Positions 1-9,074 of a DNA stretch of 64,000 bases are shown here, piece after piece (position 1 is the stretch's first letter; each line of letters opens with the position of its first letter). The notes beneath the pieces were generated by a model that worked only from the letters and a program-made list of their open reading frames with translations, was not told where the DNA came from and did no database searches. Origin of the DNA: Microvelia longipes (lineage: Eukaryota > Arthropoda > Insecta > Hemiptera > Veliidae); assembly GCA_018340805.1 (NCBI GenBank), contig JACMZG010001913.1:6847114-6911113 (forward strand), written 5' to 3'. Position numbers and translations under genes: made by a program.

Positions 1-515
1 AATACATCAGTTTTATTCCCAGCGGTCACCCATCCTGGCACAGACCCAGCTCGATGCTGCATAACTTTTATGATCTAACAAAAATCAAGGATATACTAAT
101 CGATTTGAATCGAAACTTAGTGCACATATTTATTACGTAGAGGTGTACACTTGTACCAAATTTCAACTTAATTAAATTATTTCCCGATTTTTTTTTACAA
201 TTTTTTAAAAAACAAATGATTTGAAGTATACAAATCATTTGATAAAAATTGAACTAATGCTGATTATGAGATAAAACTTGGCACATATGTTAGTCTTATA
301 CTTAGCTACATGCGTACCATATTTCAATCGGATAGCCTCATTTTTTCGTAATTTTTGCTGAGTCATTATTGCGGGTTAATGACGTCATAAAAATATTTTC
401 CGAATTGCACAACTCCAGCAATAGACTGATTTTTGTACAAAATTTCAACTTTCTAGCATAAATACACTAGGAACTACGATGATATCACACACACACACAC
501 ATACATACAGACATT
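1..515 (-). repeat. R1 dispersed repeat, copy a (cut by window start)
   Basis: R1 is the commonest repeat here. On its own strand it runs from a TTTTTCTCATTTATACCGT-like end, through a GT-rich stretch, a conserved block 'TTATGACGTCATTAACCCG', then 'GCTAAGTTTCATCTCATTA', a block with GAGCGAAGCGAG, and finishes with GGTACCCCGTACCCGATTTT. This copy reads on the minus strand. It holds a perfect CRE TGACGTCA (380-387) and an antioxidant-response-like ATGACTCAGC (357-366, minus). No coding capacity is visible and the class is unknown; non-autonomous DNA element or degenerate retroelement are both possible. Confidence 0.8.
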
Positions 516-542
516 AAATTAACTGAAGTAAATTATTTAATG

Positions 543-867
543 ATTATTACATTTTTTAAAAAAATCGTCTGATAAAGATTGACCTAATGCTGATAATGGA
601 ATGAAACTTGGCACATATGTAAGTCTTATACATACCTACATGCGCACCTAATCTCAACTTGATAACAACTATTTTTAGCATTATATGAATTTTCAAATTA
701 TTTGCTGAATCATTATTGCTGGTCAATGACGTCATAAAGAAAATACTTTCCGAATAGCACAACTATAGCGGTAGACTGATTTTTGTTCAAAGTTTCAACC
801 CTTTAGCATAAATATACCCTGGGAGCTACGATGATAACAGACACACTCACACAGGCAACATTATTAC
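543..867 (-). repeat. R1 dispersed repeat, copy b
   Basis: Partial R1 copy matching the middle of copy a. It keeps the CRE TGACGTCA at 727-734, while the AP-1/ARE-like site has decayed to GCTGAATCAT (704-713). Confidence 0.75.
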
Positions 868-980
868 AAAAAGTTATACACTTGTACCGAATTTAAACTT
901 AATTGAATTATTTTCCGATTTTTTACAATTTTAAAAAATCGTACGCATCGGAGTCATTCGATCAAAATTGAACTAATATT

Positions 981-1311
981 TGACACAATATAATTGTGCG
1001 AGAGGCACCAAGGAAATGTAACAAGCAAAATGCAATGCTACATCTGGGAACTGTTCCATAATTCGACATTCGTCATCATTGATGGCTCGACATAATGTCA
1101 TGTCCCACTCTGTTTCGTTACGTCTAACTCATTAGGGCGCCGACAGAGCCTGATCTCACTCTGACCTTCAATTAATTCCGAAGAATATAATGTGAAGTAT
1201 TTACCAGAGACGAGCGGTGCTCTCTTACCGCCATCATGCATAGCAAGCAAAACATATATCATTTGATACTACCGAGTTTGTTTTGCAAAACTCGGTAGTA
1301 TCAAATGATAT
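981..1311 (-). mobile_element. Hammerhead-bearing retroposed element, monomer copy
   Basis: Same repeat as 7776-8395, present as about one monomer (331 bp) in opposite orientation. On its own strand it starts ATATCATTTGATACTACCG and ends ATAATTGTGTCA. A perfect 13-bp target duplication flanks it. At its start, two inverted copies of the ATATCATTTGATACTACCGAG end face each other (about 1258-1311). It has no poly(A) tail and no ORF. Repeat identity and the duplication are seen directly; retroposition is inferred from the duplication length. Confidence 0.8.
1108..1148 (-). ncRNA. Hammerhead ribozyme, mutated core
   Basis: Same layout as the intact ribozymes at 7912 and 8228, but the catalytic box reads CTAATGA instead of CTGATGA, changing the invariant G5. 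Helix III, helix II and the GTC cleavage triplet are kept. This copy should be inactive, since G5 substitutions are known to abolish hammerhead cleavage. Confidence 0.75.
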
Positions 1312-1675
1312 TTGAACTAATATTGTTAATGAGATGAAACTTAGCACATATGTAAGTCTTATACATGGCTACATGCGTGCCAAATCTCAAAATAATCTCA
1401 ATATATTTCAGCGTTTATGATTTTTTAAAATGTTTTTTGAGTTGTCATTGCGGGTTAATGACATGAAATTAATTAATTTCCGCATAGCACAATTATTGAT
1501 TGATTTTTTACAAAGTTTTAACACTTAAGCATAAATACTCTGGGAGTTACGTGATGTTAACAGACACACTCACATGTAGACTGACTGACATCATGATGAC
1601 AATCACATAGAATTACAGAAGAATAGAAGTAATATTTCTACAGTAAAAAAATAATACTAATTAATATATATTATA

Positions 1676-1911
1676 TCTGCCTCTGTGGCCGTGATCGTAT
1701 AAGCGTTCGATTTCGGCACCGGATGTCTGGGGTTCGCAGCCCGGGCTATGCTCTAAGATTTTATGAATAGTATTTGTATTAAAAAGATTTCGCCACATTA
1801 ATTTATTCTTGGAGTGTAGTAGATGTAACCCACCTGAGGTGGTTCCCGCAGGGTAAATACCCTGATGGACCGAAAGGCCCTAAAATGGGCTTTTTATTTT
1901 ATTTTATTTTA
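1676..1911 (+). mobile_element. SINE-A (tRNA-derived), copy 1
   Basis: A tRNA-like head (TCTGCCTCYGTGGCCGTGAT, with B-box-like GGGGTTCGCAGCCC) is followed by a conserved core (CCACCTGAGGTGGTTCCCGC) and a TTTTATTTTATTTTA tail. The near-identical TAATATATATTAT flanks both sides (1662-1674 and 1912-1924), fitting a target duplication, though the AT-rich site weakens the proof. No protein is encoded; such elements rely on LINE machinery. Confidence 0.8.
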
Positions 1912-2075
1912 TAATATATATTATGCACATATAATTCAAAATCACACTTTGTGTCCAATTTTAGTAATGAAAACATTGATTTTTTTATCCACCCAATCCA
2001 AACGGGATATCAACTGGGAATTGTTTTTAAAATGTTAATGGGAAAGCCTCAAATGAAGTTCATTAAATAAAACCT

Positions 2076-2650
2076 TTTTAGTTTTCCTCATTTATACCGT
2101 AGGTATATAGGAAAAGTATTGTGTTTGCAAAAAAATCCGAAACCGGGATGAAACCAGAATTATTAGTTTCAGGTGTTTTAAAGGCCTCCTGAGTGGTTTT
2201 TGCAGAGTTGTTTGTCTGTGAGTGTGTGTGTGTGTGATATCATCGTAGCTCCTAGTGTATTTATGCTTGAGAGTTGAAACTTTGTACAAAAAGTCAGTTT
2301 ATTGCTGCAGCTGTGCTATTCGGAAAATATTTTTATGACGTTATTAACCCGCAATAATGACTCAGCAAAAATTACGAAAAAATGAGGCGATCCGATTGAA
2401 ATATGGCACGCATGTAGCCATGTATAAGACTAACAAATGTGCTAAGTTTCATCTCATTATCAGCATTAGTTCAATTTTATCGTTTTTTAAAAAAATTGTG
2501 AAAAAATCGGAAACTAATTTAATTAAGTTGAAATTTGGTACAAGTGTACCCCTTGACGTAATAAATATGTGTACTTAGTTTCGTTGTAATAAAATAAGTC
2601 TATCTATGATTTTTGGTGGATCAAAAAGTTAAGCAGCATCGAGCGTGCAA
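2076..2650 (+). repeat. R1 dispersed repeat, copy e
   Basis: Plus-strand R1 copy starting at the CTCATTTATACCGT end and running to the GCAGCATCGAGCGTG block. It holds ATGACTCAGC at 2357-2366; the neighbouring CRE has mutated to TGACGTTA. The GT run at 2219-2236 is an internal R1 feature. Confidence 0.8.
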
Positions 2651-2754
2651 AAAGAAGGAATATGACAGAAGGCGGAATAGAATAAGTGAAATATGAATAG
2701 CAACATATTTGGAAGGGCAAAATATTCAGAAAAATAAATATTTTATTTAAATAA

Positions 2755-3115
2755 AAACAGATTAGTTACACAAAAGTCCTTTATTTTTTAATATATAATA
2801 TAATAACTAGCTTTCGACTAAAAATTAGTCATTCAGAGTTTAACAAATATAAAATGAAAATACAATTTTACAGACTACTTCATATTGCACCTTGGTATGT
2901 TTTGTACAAAAATCAGTTTATTGCTGCAGTTGTGCAATAATTTATTTAAAAACAATTTATTTAAAAACATACCAAGGTGCAATATGAAGTAGTCTGTAAA
3001 ATTGTATTTTCATTTTATATTTGTTAAACTCTGATGATGACTAAGTTTTAGTCGAAAGCTTAGTTATTATTATATATTTAAAAAATAAAGGACTTTTGTG
3101 TAACTAATCTGTTTT
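2755..3115 (+). repeat. Foldback with hammerhead-like module
   Basis: An inverted repeat with arms at about 2755-2902 and 2965-3115. Each arm runs from GATTAGTTACACAAAAGTCC to CATACCAAGGTGCAATATG. The loop contains a short R1 fragment (about 2900-2940). The right arm carries the hammerhead-like motif at 3027-3065; the left arm carries a degraded copy (2811-2838, minus). A related structure lies at 42947-43212. Penelope-like elements are known to carry hammerhead motifs in direct or inverted LTR-like repeats, so this may be such a remnant; no reverse transcriptase is present. Confidence 0.65.
3027..3065 (+). ncRNA. Hammerhead-like ribozyme motif (class II)
   Basis: CTGATGA (3031-3037), one extra T, a stem GACTAA/TTAGTC, then GAAA followed by the self-complementary GCT and a T at the cleavage position. 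Flanking AACT (3027-3030) pairs with AGTT (3062-3065) as helix I. This is the minimal type I layout described in Penelope-like elements. The extra base before helix II is non-canonical, so activity is uncertain. Confidence 0.55.
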
Positions 3116-3447
3116 ATTTATATATTGTTTTAAAAGTCCACAAATAAGAAACTTTTTAAATATTTTATTGTTTTACGTTCTACGATAGATTATGAGACAA
3201 AATTTAAAAATTAGTGGGCTTAGACCCCATCTTTGCAAGAATGGCAACATAAAAATAAAAACAAATTAGGGTTGTACCTCTAATTAAGTCTAACAGTGAA
3301 CCGGCTCTCATTTTATTAATGGAATTTCATAGTTTTTACGGTTCTTTTCTCCTTTTATATTAGTGTTATTCTAAGACTCACACCATGTAATTAATTAAAT
3401 ATAAGCGAATTTTATTTGGAAATTTTAAGTGGCTCGATTGCGTTTAT
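3116..3447. other. No recognised feature
   Basis: AT-rich sequence without an ORF or repeat I recognise. Confidence 0.5.
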
Positions 3448-3455
3448 CTCTAGAC

Positions 3456-4261
3456 TAAAGTTATATATAAACCAAGTAGGGAAACTCCTATTCTAACCTG
3501 TGTAAAAAAAATCCAGACTTACATGATCAGCTGATAGCTGGCTCAAAAATAAAAAATATCTAAAATTGGAATAATTGCGCATGCGCATCTTATTTTTACT
3601 TAGTCTTATTGGCAACCCTGATAATATTTGGTGAGTTTTACTTTTAATCGCATTTTCTTACTTTAATATGTACGTGATAATTTAATGATTTTGTATTAAG
3701 TTCTGTGAAATAATTGTTAAAATAAATTAGTTAAAGAAAAAGAGAAAATATAGTGAAGGTAAAGTACATGTTTTTATTAAAATGTTGAAGAACTTCCAGA
3801 CGACAATGTATTACCTTAAATATAACTTAAAAATCACGATTGCTTTTATCATATTGAAAAATGTTCAGTTAAAGAAGTAAAATTACTAATTACAATTAAT
3901 AATTGAAGGGAAAAAACAAATATCACTCGCAAAAATGTACTAAGTTAAGTAGTGAACTCGAAAAAAAGTTTAATTAGCCGCTCGTTTTAAGTAATTTAAC
4001 AAACCTAGTTTGTTTAAAGATTCGCACTTAAACCTCTATTGGATGTGGCAAAATGTATTTCTACGCAAATTCTTAACATTTTATTCTAAACTGTACAAAT
4101 AAATGCAATAAAAACAAAAATTTTGAAAACTTTAAATAGTTTGTTTACATTTACGCCCATAGGAAAATTTGAGCCAACTCCCTGGTGGACTAAATGTGAA
4201 CTACATGCCGGGTCTTACAGAAATGGTGTTTGTTTCCCTACTTGGTTTATATCTTACTTTA
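3456..4261. mobile_element. hAT-type non-autonomous transposon
   Basis: Terminal inverted repeats of about 30 bp begin TAAAGTTATATATAAACCAA on the left (3456) and read as its imperfect inverse on the right (to 4261). The 8-bp target CTCTAGAC is repeated exactly at 3448-3455 and 4262-4269. The inside (about 800 bp) has no transposase. An 8-bp duplication centred on TCTAGA fits hAT elements of the Charlie/Buster type, which prefer NTCTAGAN. Confidence 0.8.
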
Positions 4262-4269
4262 CTCTAGAC

Positions 4270-4567
4270 CAAGGATGTTGAATAAAGGGGATGACGCACT
4301 AAGTCGAATTGCTATTCAACAAAGTGACCCCATCGAAAATCAAAACATAGAGAAGAATGCAACACGAAACACACGTCAAAACCAACTGCACATGCTTGGT
4401 ACGAACTGCGCATTCTTATGATCCTTATAACAGCGCAGATCTTAAAATTTAGAGGCAAACTTATAACCTAAGGGGAGGTAAGTTTGCTCCTATTTCTCTA
4501 TCTCATACAACTTCCATGGGGTCAGAAATGTTCCTTAATGCGTCATCCCCTTTATTCAACATCCTTG
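4270..4567. mobile_element. hAT MITE sharing the same target
   Basis: A 298-bp element with ~30-bp terminal inverted repeats starting CAAGGATGTTGAATAAAGG, which fits the hAT end consensus YARNG. Flanks are CTCTAGAC (4262-4269) and CTCTAGAG (4568-4575), an 8-bp duplication with one mismatch. It abuts the previous element with only the shared 8 bp between them. A partial second copy lies at 56815-56965. Confidence 0.85.
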
Positions 4568-4575
4568 CTCTAGAG

Positions 4576-5609
4576 CAAGGAGGTAAATTTTCAACCTATA
4601 TCTACTAAATATAATTAATTATTTATTGAATATATGCGATGAGTTAATGGGAAAGTTAAAAGTATTCTCAGGAGAGTATAATGATAAGGTTGTGTTGAGG
4701 TTAATCTTCACTTTCATTTTCGTTAATATTACGTTTTATCCTCTCTACAGACTCGTTCTCTTACTAGATCAAGGTTACTGCTGCAATACCTTCGGTAAAA
4801 ACCATCCCACTCGCGATCAAATACTAGGAGAATACTCCATGGCAGGGATACGCTAACTTAAGGATATCCCGCTGCAACAGTTCTTGGATAACATCGTCGC
4901 TATTGGTCGTAGAGCATTGAAATTTTGTACACTTACTCTACAATTTAATATCTTGTGAAGTACCGTGGCCGCTTTTCGATATCACACTTAGAAGTACCAT
5001 TTTTACTCTTCATTCAGGAAAAAGTAAAACGGTACTTCACATTTTATGGGTCTAAATAGTGTTTACCAAATTTGACGCAATTTGGGCCATTATTATGGCT
5101 GCTACGTGAGCCATCTATGACTGGATTTGTCTCAATTTTTTATCTTGCTCTTTAAATCATTTAATTTGTTACCTACAGTTCTTAGAGGTATACGCGACGT
5201 GAAAAAGTTAAGTTTACTTTCACCAATCTACGCCAGCTATTTTGAAATTATCAAATTGATGCCAAACAACAGCTTCCTAAAACAAATTATCATCATTTAT
5301 TAAAAAGACATTAAAATATAACGGAAAGTGATTAGTTGAAGTTTCTCTCGCCATGTTAAATGCTTTCGCTAGTGTTCTCATAGTCAGTTATTAAGTCCGT
5401 TATTATTAATCTTAAAAAGAAAATTTGAACACGTTTAGGATTAATTTTTTCGTAAGGTCGTTAAGGAACAATGGATCTGGTCAAAGGGCACGAGAGAAGA
5501 GGTCAAAGATCAAATCATGTTTTCTCTTTCCTTTCCATCTTTCGTTTAAAAGTAGTCGTAGACGTAGAGATATCTTACTATTGGTTAAATTCCGAAACAT
5601 CGATTGAAA
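4576..5609. other. No recognised feature (one small inverted repeat)
   Basis: ORFs at 4626-4856 and 5425-5607 show no family likeness and no coding context. A 13-bp inverted pair TGTGAAGTACCGT (about 4954 and 5030) may mark a small relic element. Confidence 0.4.
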
Positions 5610-5807
5610 CCTGACAACCTTTGACTATGAATATAATCAATTAAACGGAACGAAATTACAGTGACTTATATTGTAGAACCTTTAAAATACATATCATAAC
5701 TTAAAAAATAAGCAGGAAGCCGAAAACAATTAATTTAATATAAGCTTAACTTACTCTAGGTGGAGGTTTCAATGAGGTTACACAGAGCCCCTGGATGCCC
5801 CAAAATG
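5610..5807 (-). repeat. Fragment of CATAGAGATA MITE
   Basis: Minus-strand fragment matching the MITE family at 48442-49096 (blocks TTCAATGAGGTTACACAGAG and GCCCCTGGATGCCCC). It is broken at 5807 by a SINE-A 3' end and an AT tract; about 30 bp of the missing end seems to resume near 6273. Confidence 0.6.
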
Positions 5808-5814
5808 ATGTTGC

Positions 5815-5905
5815 TTTACTTTGAGCATTGTAGATGTGACCCACCCGAGGGTGTTCTCGCAGGGCGAATATCCTAAAGGCCGGAAAGGCTCTAAAATGGG
5901 TATTG
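5815..5905 (+). mobile_element. SINE-A 3' fragment
   Basis: Only the conserved 3' core (GTGACCCACCCGAGGGTG, CGCAGGGCGAATATCC) is present, running into an (AT)n microsatellite. The tRNA-like head is missing. Confidence 0.65.
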
Positions 5906-5917
5906 TGATATTATAAT

Positions 5918-6255
<338 letters not shown>

Positions 6256-6289
6256 TTATATATTATTATATCTTTGGGGCACTCAGGAG

Positions 6290-7012
6290 GTTCATGTAGT
6301 ATTTTAATATAATCCTAAAAGTGCTTAAAAGATTATAATGAATTAATTGTTGCTTGCGTTCCACACATCGTTTATTTTTGTTAAAATAAACATAAATGTT
6401 TTGTTCATTTTTTTAACTATGTTTTGTTAAAATAAATTTTTTTGTCATTGCTTAGTTTTTTTTATCGTAAAAACACTCTCAAACATTCTCAAACGAATTC
6501 AGACGGATAAAATCTCTCTTTTCCCATTTTCTAAAGAGAACTCGAGAAAAATACAATAATCTTGACATCGCATAACCTTTATCAAAAAACTTTCCTTAAC
6601 GAAATACTTAAAGTCCATATAGAACTGAAAGTAAAAGGGATAAAGCAGCTAAACTTCACGAATACTTAACTAAGTGAAAGGGACTTAACACAATGTTATA
6701 CTTTGCAATGAAATATACTTCGTGACATACGGACCAATAAGTTGCTTCAAGTTTGTAACTTGTGCTTTATAAAAACTTTACTCCTGGCTTTGACAGTTAA
6801 AATAACAATAAAATAAATTGCATGTAATAAATTTAAACTTAAGTTTACTTGAAAAATGTATAACATGGACAATGTTAACATGGAATGGGAGATGGAGCTG
6901 CTTTCAGTCTATTTCGTTGTTTCCGCTTCGTTTCGTTAAAAGAAAAATACGTTTTTTTACCTGTCAATTTTGTTTCTTTACCTGTCAATTTTGTTTCTTT
7001 ACCTGCATATCT
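6290..7012. other. No gene; short direct repeat
   Basis: AT-rich sequence. The motif TTACCTGTCAATTTTGTTTC is repeated about three times at 6955-7005, just upstream of a hammerhead-like motif. Confidence 0.5.
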
Positions 7013-7016
7013 CTCC

Positions 7017-7054
7017 GGCACTGATGATGGCGTAAGCTGAAAGCTGGTTCTGCC
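7017..7054 (+). ncRNA. Hammerhead-like ribozyme motif (class II)
   Basis: CTGATGA (7021-7027), extra T, stem GGC/GCT with GTAA loop, GAAA (7039-7042), a short helix III (AGC/GTT), C at the cleavage position, and helix I strands GGCA (7017-7020) with TGCC (7051-7054), perfectly paired. It differs in every stem from the 3 kb motif yet keeps the fold. Confidence 0.5.
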
Positions 7055-7540
7055 TTAATAAAGTAAAAATCTTGTAGAAAAGACGTAGTTGATGGTTTTC
7101 ATAAAAAAACATTCCACAGCGTATTAAAAATATTGGATTGTCAATTTTAGTATTATAATAATAATTAATTTAAATAAACTTATTTAAAGTATATTACGAC
7201 CGGACGATACCCTTAGATAAAACCATAATTTACGACAGACCTAATTTAGTGGTTGTAGATCAAATTAAACAACATGTGAAATTCGTAGATGTCGCTGTGC
7301 CACTCACTAATAGTAATAATAATATAAGGAGTTAATAAAGATGTGGAAGATGGAAGAGAATACGATGGCCCTTCATTTGATTGCGCATGCTTAAAATTAA
7401 AAAAAAAATCGCACAAATTTCAGTTTTCTTAAAATAATTGGTTCCCTGTAGGTCGTGTGCAAAGCACATATAACCAGTTTTATTTTAGGAACAATAATTT
7501 TTTATTTTTTTTACATTTTATAAGTTTATAACTACTGAAT
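7055..7540. other. No recognised feature
   Basis: AT-rich sequence with no ORF or repeat I can name. Confidence 0.5.
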
Positions 7541-7544
7541 AATT

Positions 7545-7735
7545 CTGGCGCGGTGGACCGCATGTCGTGCGAACTTCATTTGGAATGCGTGTATCCGTGC
7601 TTAACAAGTGAGTTCTTGCTTAAGGTTCCGGTTTAGAACCGAAGCAGTTACTTAATTGCCAAGCACTGCTCGTAACTCATTTTGTCTGTATTTTTCAAAG
7701 TAGATGCGCTTAATAAGAATAACGCCGTGTAGTAC
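7545..7735 (+). repeat. A-box repeat family (GGCGCGGTGG), copy
   Basis: Contains TGGCGCGGTGGACCGCATGT, close to a tRNA A-box, followed by a CATTTGGAATGCGTG block and GCACTGCTCGTAACTCATTT. Other copies lie at 35163, 35586, 35715, 36145 (minus), 36270 (minus), 47160 (minus) and 54370 (minus). No clear B-box is seen, so SINE status is only probable. Confidence 0.55.
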
Positions 7736-7911
7736 AATATTCACTGGAGCAACACTCATGAGAGTTAATTCAATATATCATTTGATACTACCGAGTTTTG
7801 CAACACATGAATAGTTGACACAATATAATTGTGCGAGAGACACCTAGGAAATGTAACAAGCAAAGGTTGTTACTCTGACCTTCTCACTCTGAAGGTCAGA
7901 GTGAGTTCAGG

Positions 7912-7952
7912 CTCTGTCGGCGCCCTGATGAGTTAGACGTAACGAAACAGAG
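7912..7952 (+). ncRNA. Hammerhead ribozyme, canonical core
   Basis: Helix III CTCTGT (7912-7917) with ACAGAG (7947-7952); cleavage triplet GTC with cut expected after 7918; helix I is only the palindrome GGCGCC (7919-7924); catalytic box CTGATGA (7925-7931); helix II GTTA/TAAC around GACG (7932-7943); then GAA (7944-7946). All invariant core bases are present. GGCGCC cannot close as a hairpin without a loop, so activity would need pairing between two copies, as known for other minimal hammerheads. Transcription is not shown. Confidence 0.8.
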
Positions 7953-8227
7953 TGGGACATGACATTATGTCGAGCCATCAATGATGACGAATGTCGAATG
8001 ATGGAACAGTTCCCAGATGTAGCATTGCATTTTGCTTGTTACATTTCCTAGGTGTCTCTCGCACAATTATATTGTGTCAACTATTCATGTTTTGCAAAAT
8101 TCGGTAGTATCAAATGATATATGTTTTGCGTGCCATGCATGATGGCGGTAAGAGAGCACCGCTCGTCTCTGGTAAGTACTTCACATTATATTCTTCGGAA
8201 TTAATTGAAGGTCAGAGTGAGTTCAGG

Positions 8228-8268
8228 CTCTGTCGGCGCCCTGATGAGTTAGACGTAACGAAACAGAG
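8228..8268 (+). ncRNA. Hammerhead ribozyme, canonical core, second copy
   Basis: Identical core 316 bp downstream of the first: CTCTGT (8228-8233), C at 8234, GGCGCC (8235-8240), CTGATGA (8241-8247), GTTA-GACG-TAAC (8248-8259), GAA (8260-8262), ACAGAG (8263-8268). With the upstream copy it would cut out a monomer RNA. Confidence 0.8.
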
Positions 8269-8399
8269 TGGGACATGACATTATGTCGAGCCATCAATGA
8301 TGACGAATGTCGAATGATGGAACAGTTCCCAGATGTAGCATTGCATTTTGCTTGTTACATTTACTAGGTGTCTCTCGCACAATTATATTGTGTCAGTTT

Positions 8400-9070
8400 A
8401 TTCTATACTGACAACAAGATGATACTGACAGCTTTAGTCATTACGTTCCTTAGGCATTGTAGTACCTGGAACGCGGAATTGTTTCGTTTCAATCTTCTTT
8501 ACATTCTATTGAACTGTAAGCAACTATTGACCTTACGATATTTTTAACTAAAACTCCCATCTGTACCTTAAACGACCCAACCTTTAGAATTTAGAACGTT
8601 CCGTTTTCACCCCACTCTCTCACCCATTCCTCCTCTCCTCTTCTTTAAATGCTTATTTCCACTATTTAAAATTAAATTAAATTTTTTTTTACAGCTCAAT
8701 GTATTTTTTAAACACGTTAATCATTTTATGAGCAAAACATTTTTTTGGAAAAATGCAAAATCTATTAGTTTTTCTATTTGCTTTAAATATAAACTTTAAA
8801 GAATTTCAATTCTTTATTCACGATTGATAAATGTCCCTCTCATCTCAATGTCTTCACTTGATTTCTACAGTGTGTTCAAATGCATACACTTATAATGTAT
8901 TTGATAAAACTTGTATAACTCTTTATAGATTGTATCACCTTAGTGAATGTGAAAGATGATGCACTTGAATTAAACGTGCCTCATTTATGTGATTATTTAT
9001 TCCATTTGAACTTTACACTTGCAATGAAATATATTATTATTGTTTGAGAGTTTTAAGATATTGTTGAGAA
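8400..9070. other. No recognised feature
   Basis: AT-rich, no ORF of note, no repeat recognised. Confidence 0.5.
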
Positions 9071-9074
9071 GAGA

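Larger units (their letters stand above)
868..1600 (-). repeat. R1 copy c, interrupted by ribozyme element
   Basis: Two pieces of one R1 copy (868-980 and 1312-1600) flank the hammerhead-bearing element at 981-1311. The sequence TTGAACTAATATT stands on both sides of that insertion (968-980 and 1312-1324), whereas other R1 copies have it once, so it is a 13-bp target duplication. Confidence 0.8.
7776..8395 (+). mobile_element. Retrozyme-like element with two intact hammerheads
   Basis: A 620-bp non-coding element of about two monomers of a 316-bp repeat. It begins TATCATTTGATACTACCGAG and ends ATTATATTGTGTCA. The flanks GTTAATTCAATA (7764-7775) and GTTTATTCTATA (8396-8407) match at 10 of 12 positions, fitting a target duplication. 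Each monomer has a canonical hammerhead core (7912-7952, 8228-8268). Cleavage at both would release a 316-nt RNA (7919-8234). In the first monomer the 5' third is replaced by an inverted copy of the element's 3' end. A monomer copy lies at 981-1311. Retrozymes and hammerhead satellites of this kind are known in plants and animals and move as small circular RNAs copied by other elements' enzymes; that this is one is inferred. Confidence 0.75.

Noticed and set aside
8123..8175. Host gene first exon
   Set aside because: ATG plus splice donor is repeated in two copies of the ribozyme element, so it belongs to the repeat; kept only as a low-interest finding.
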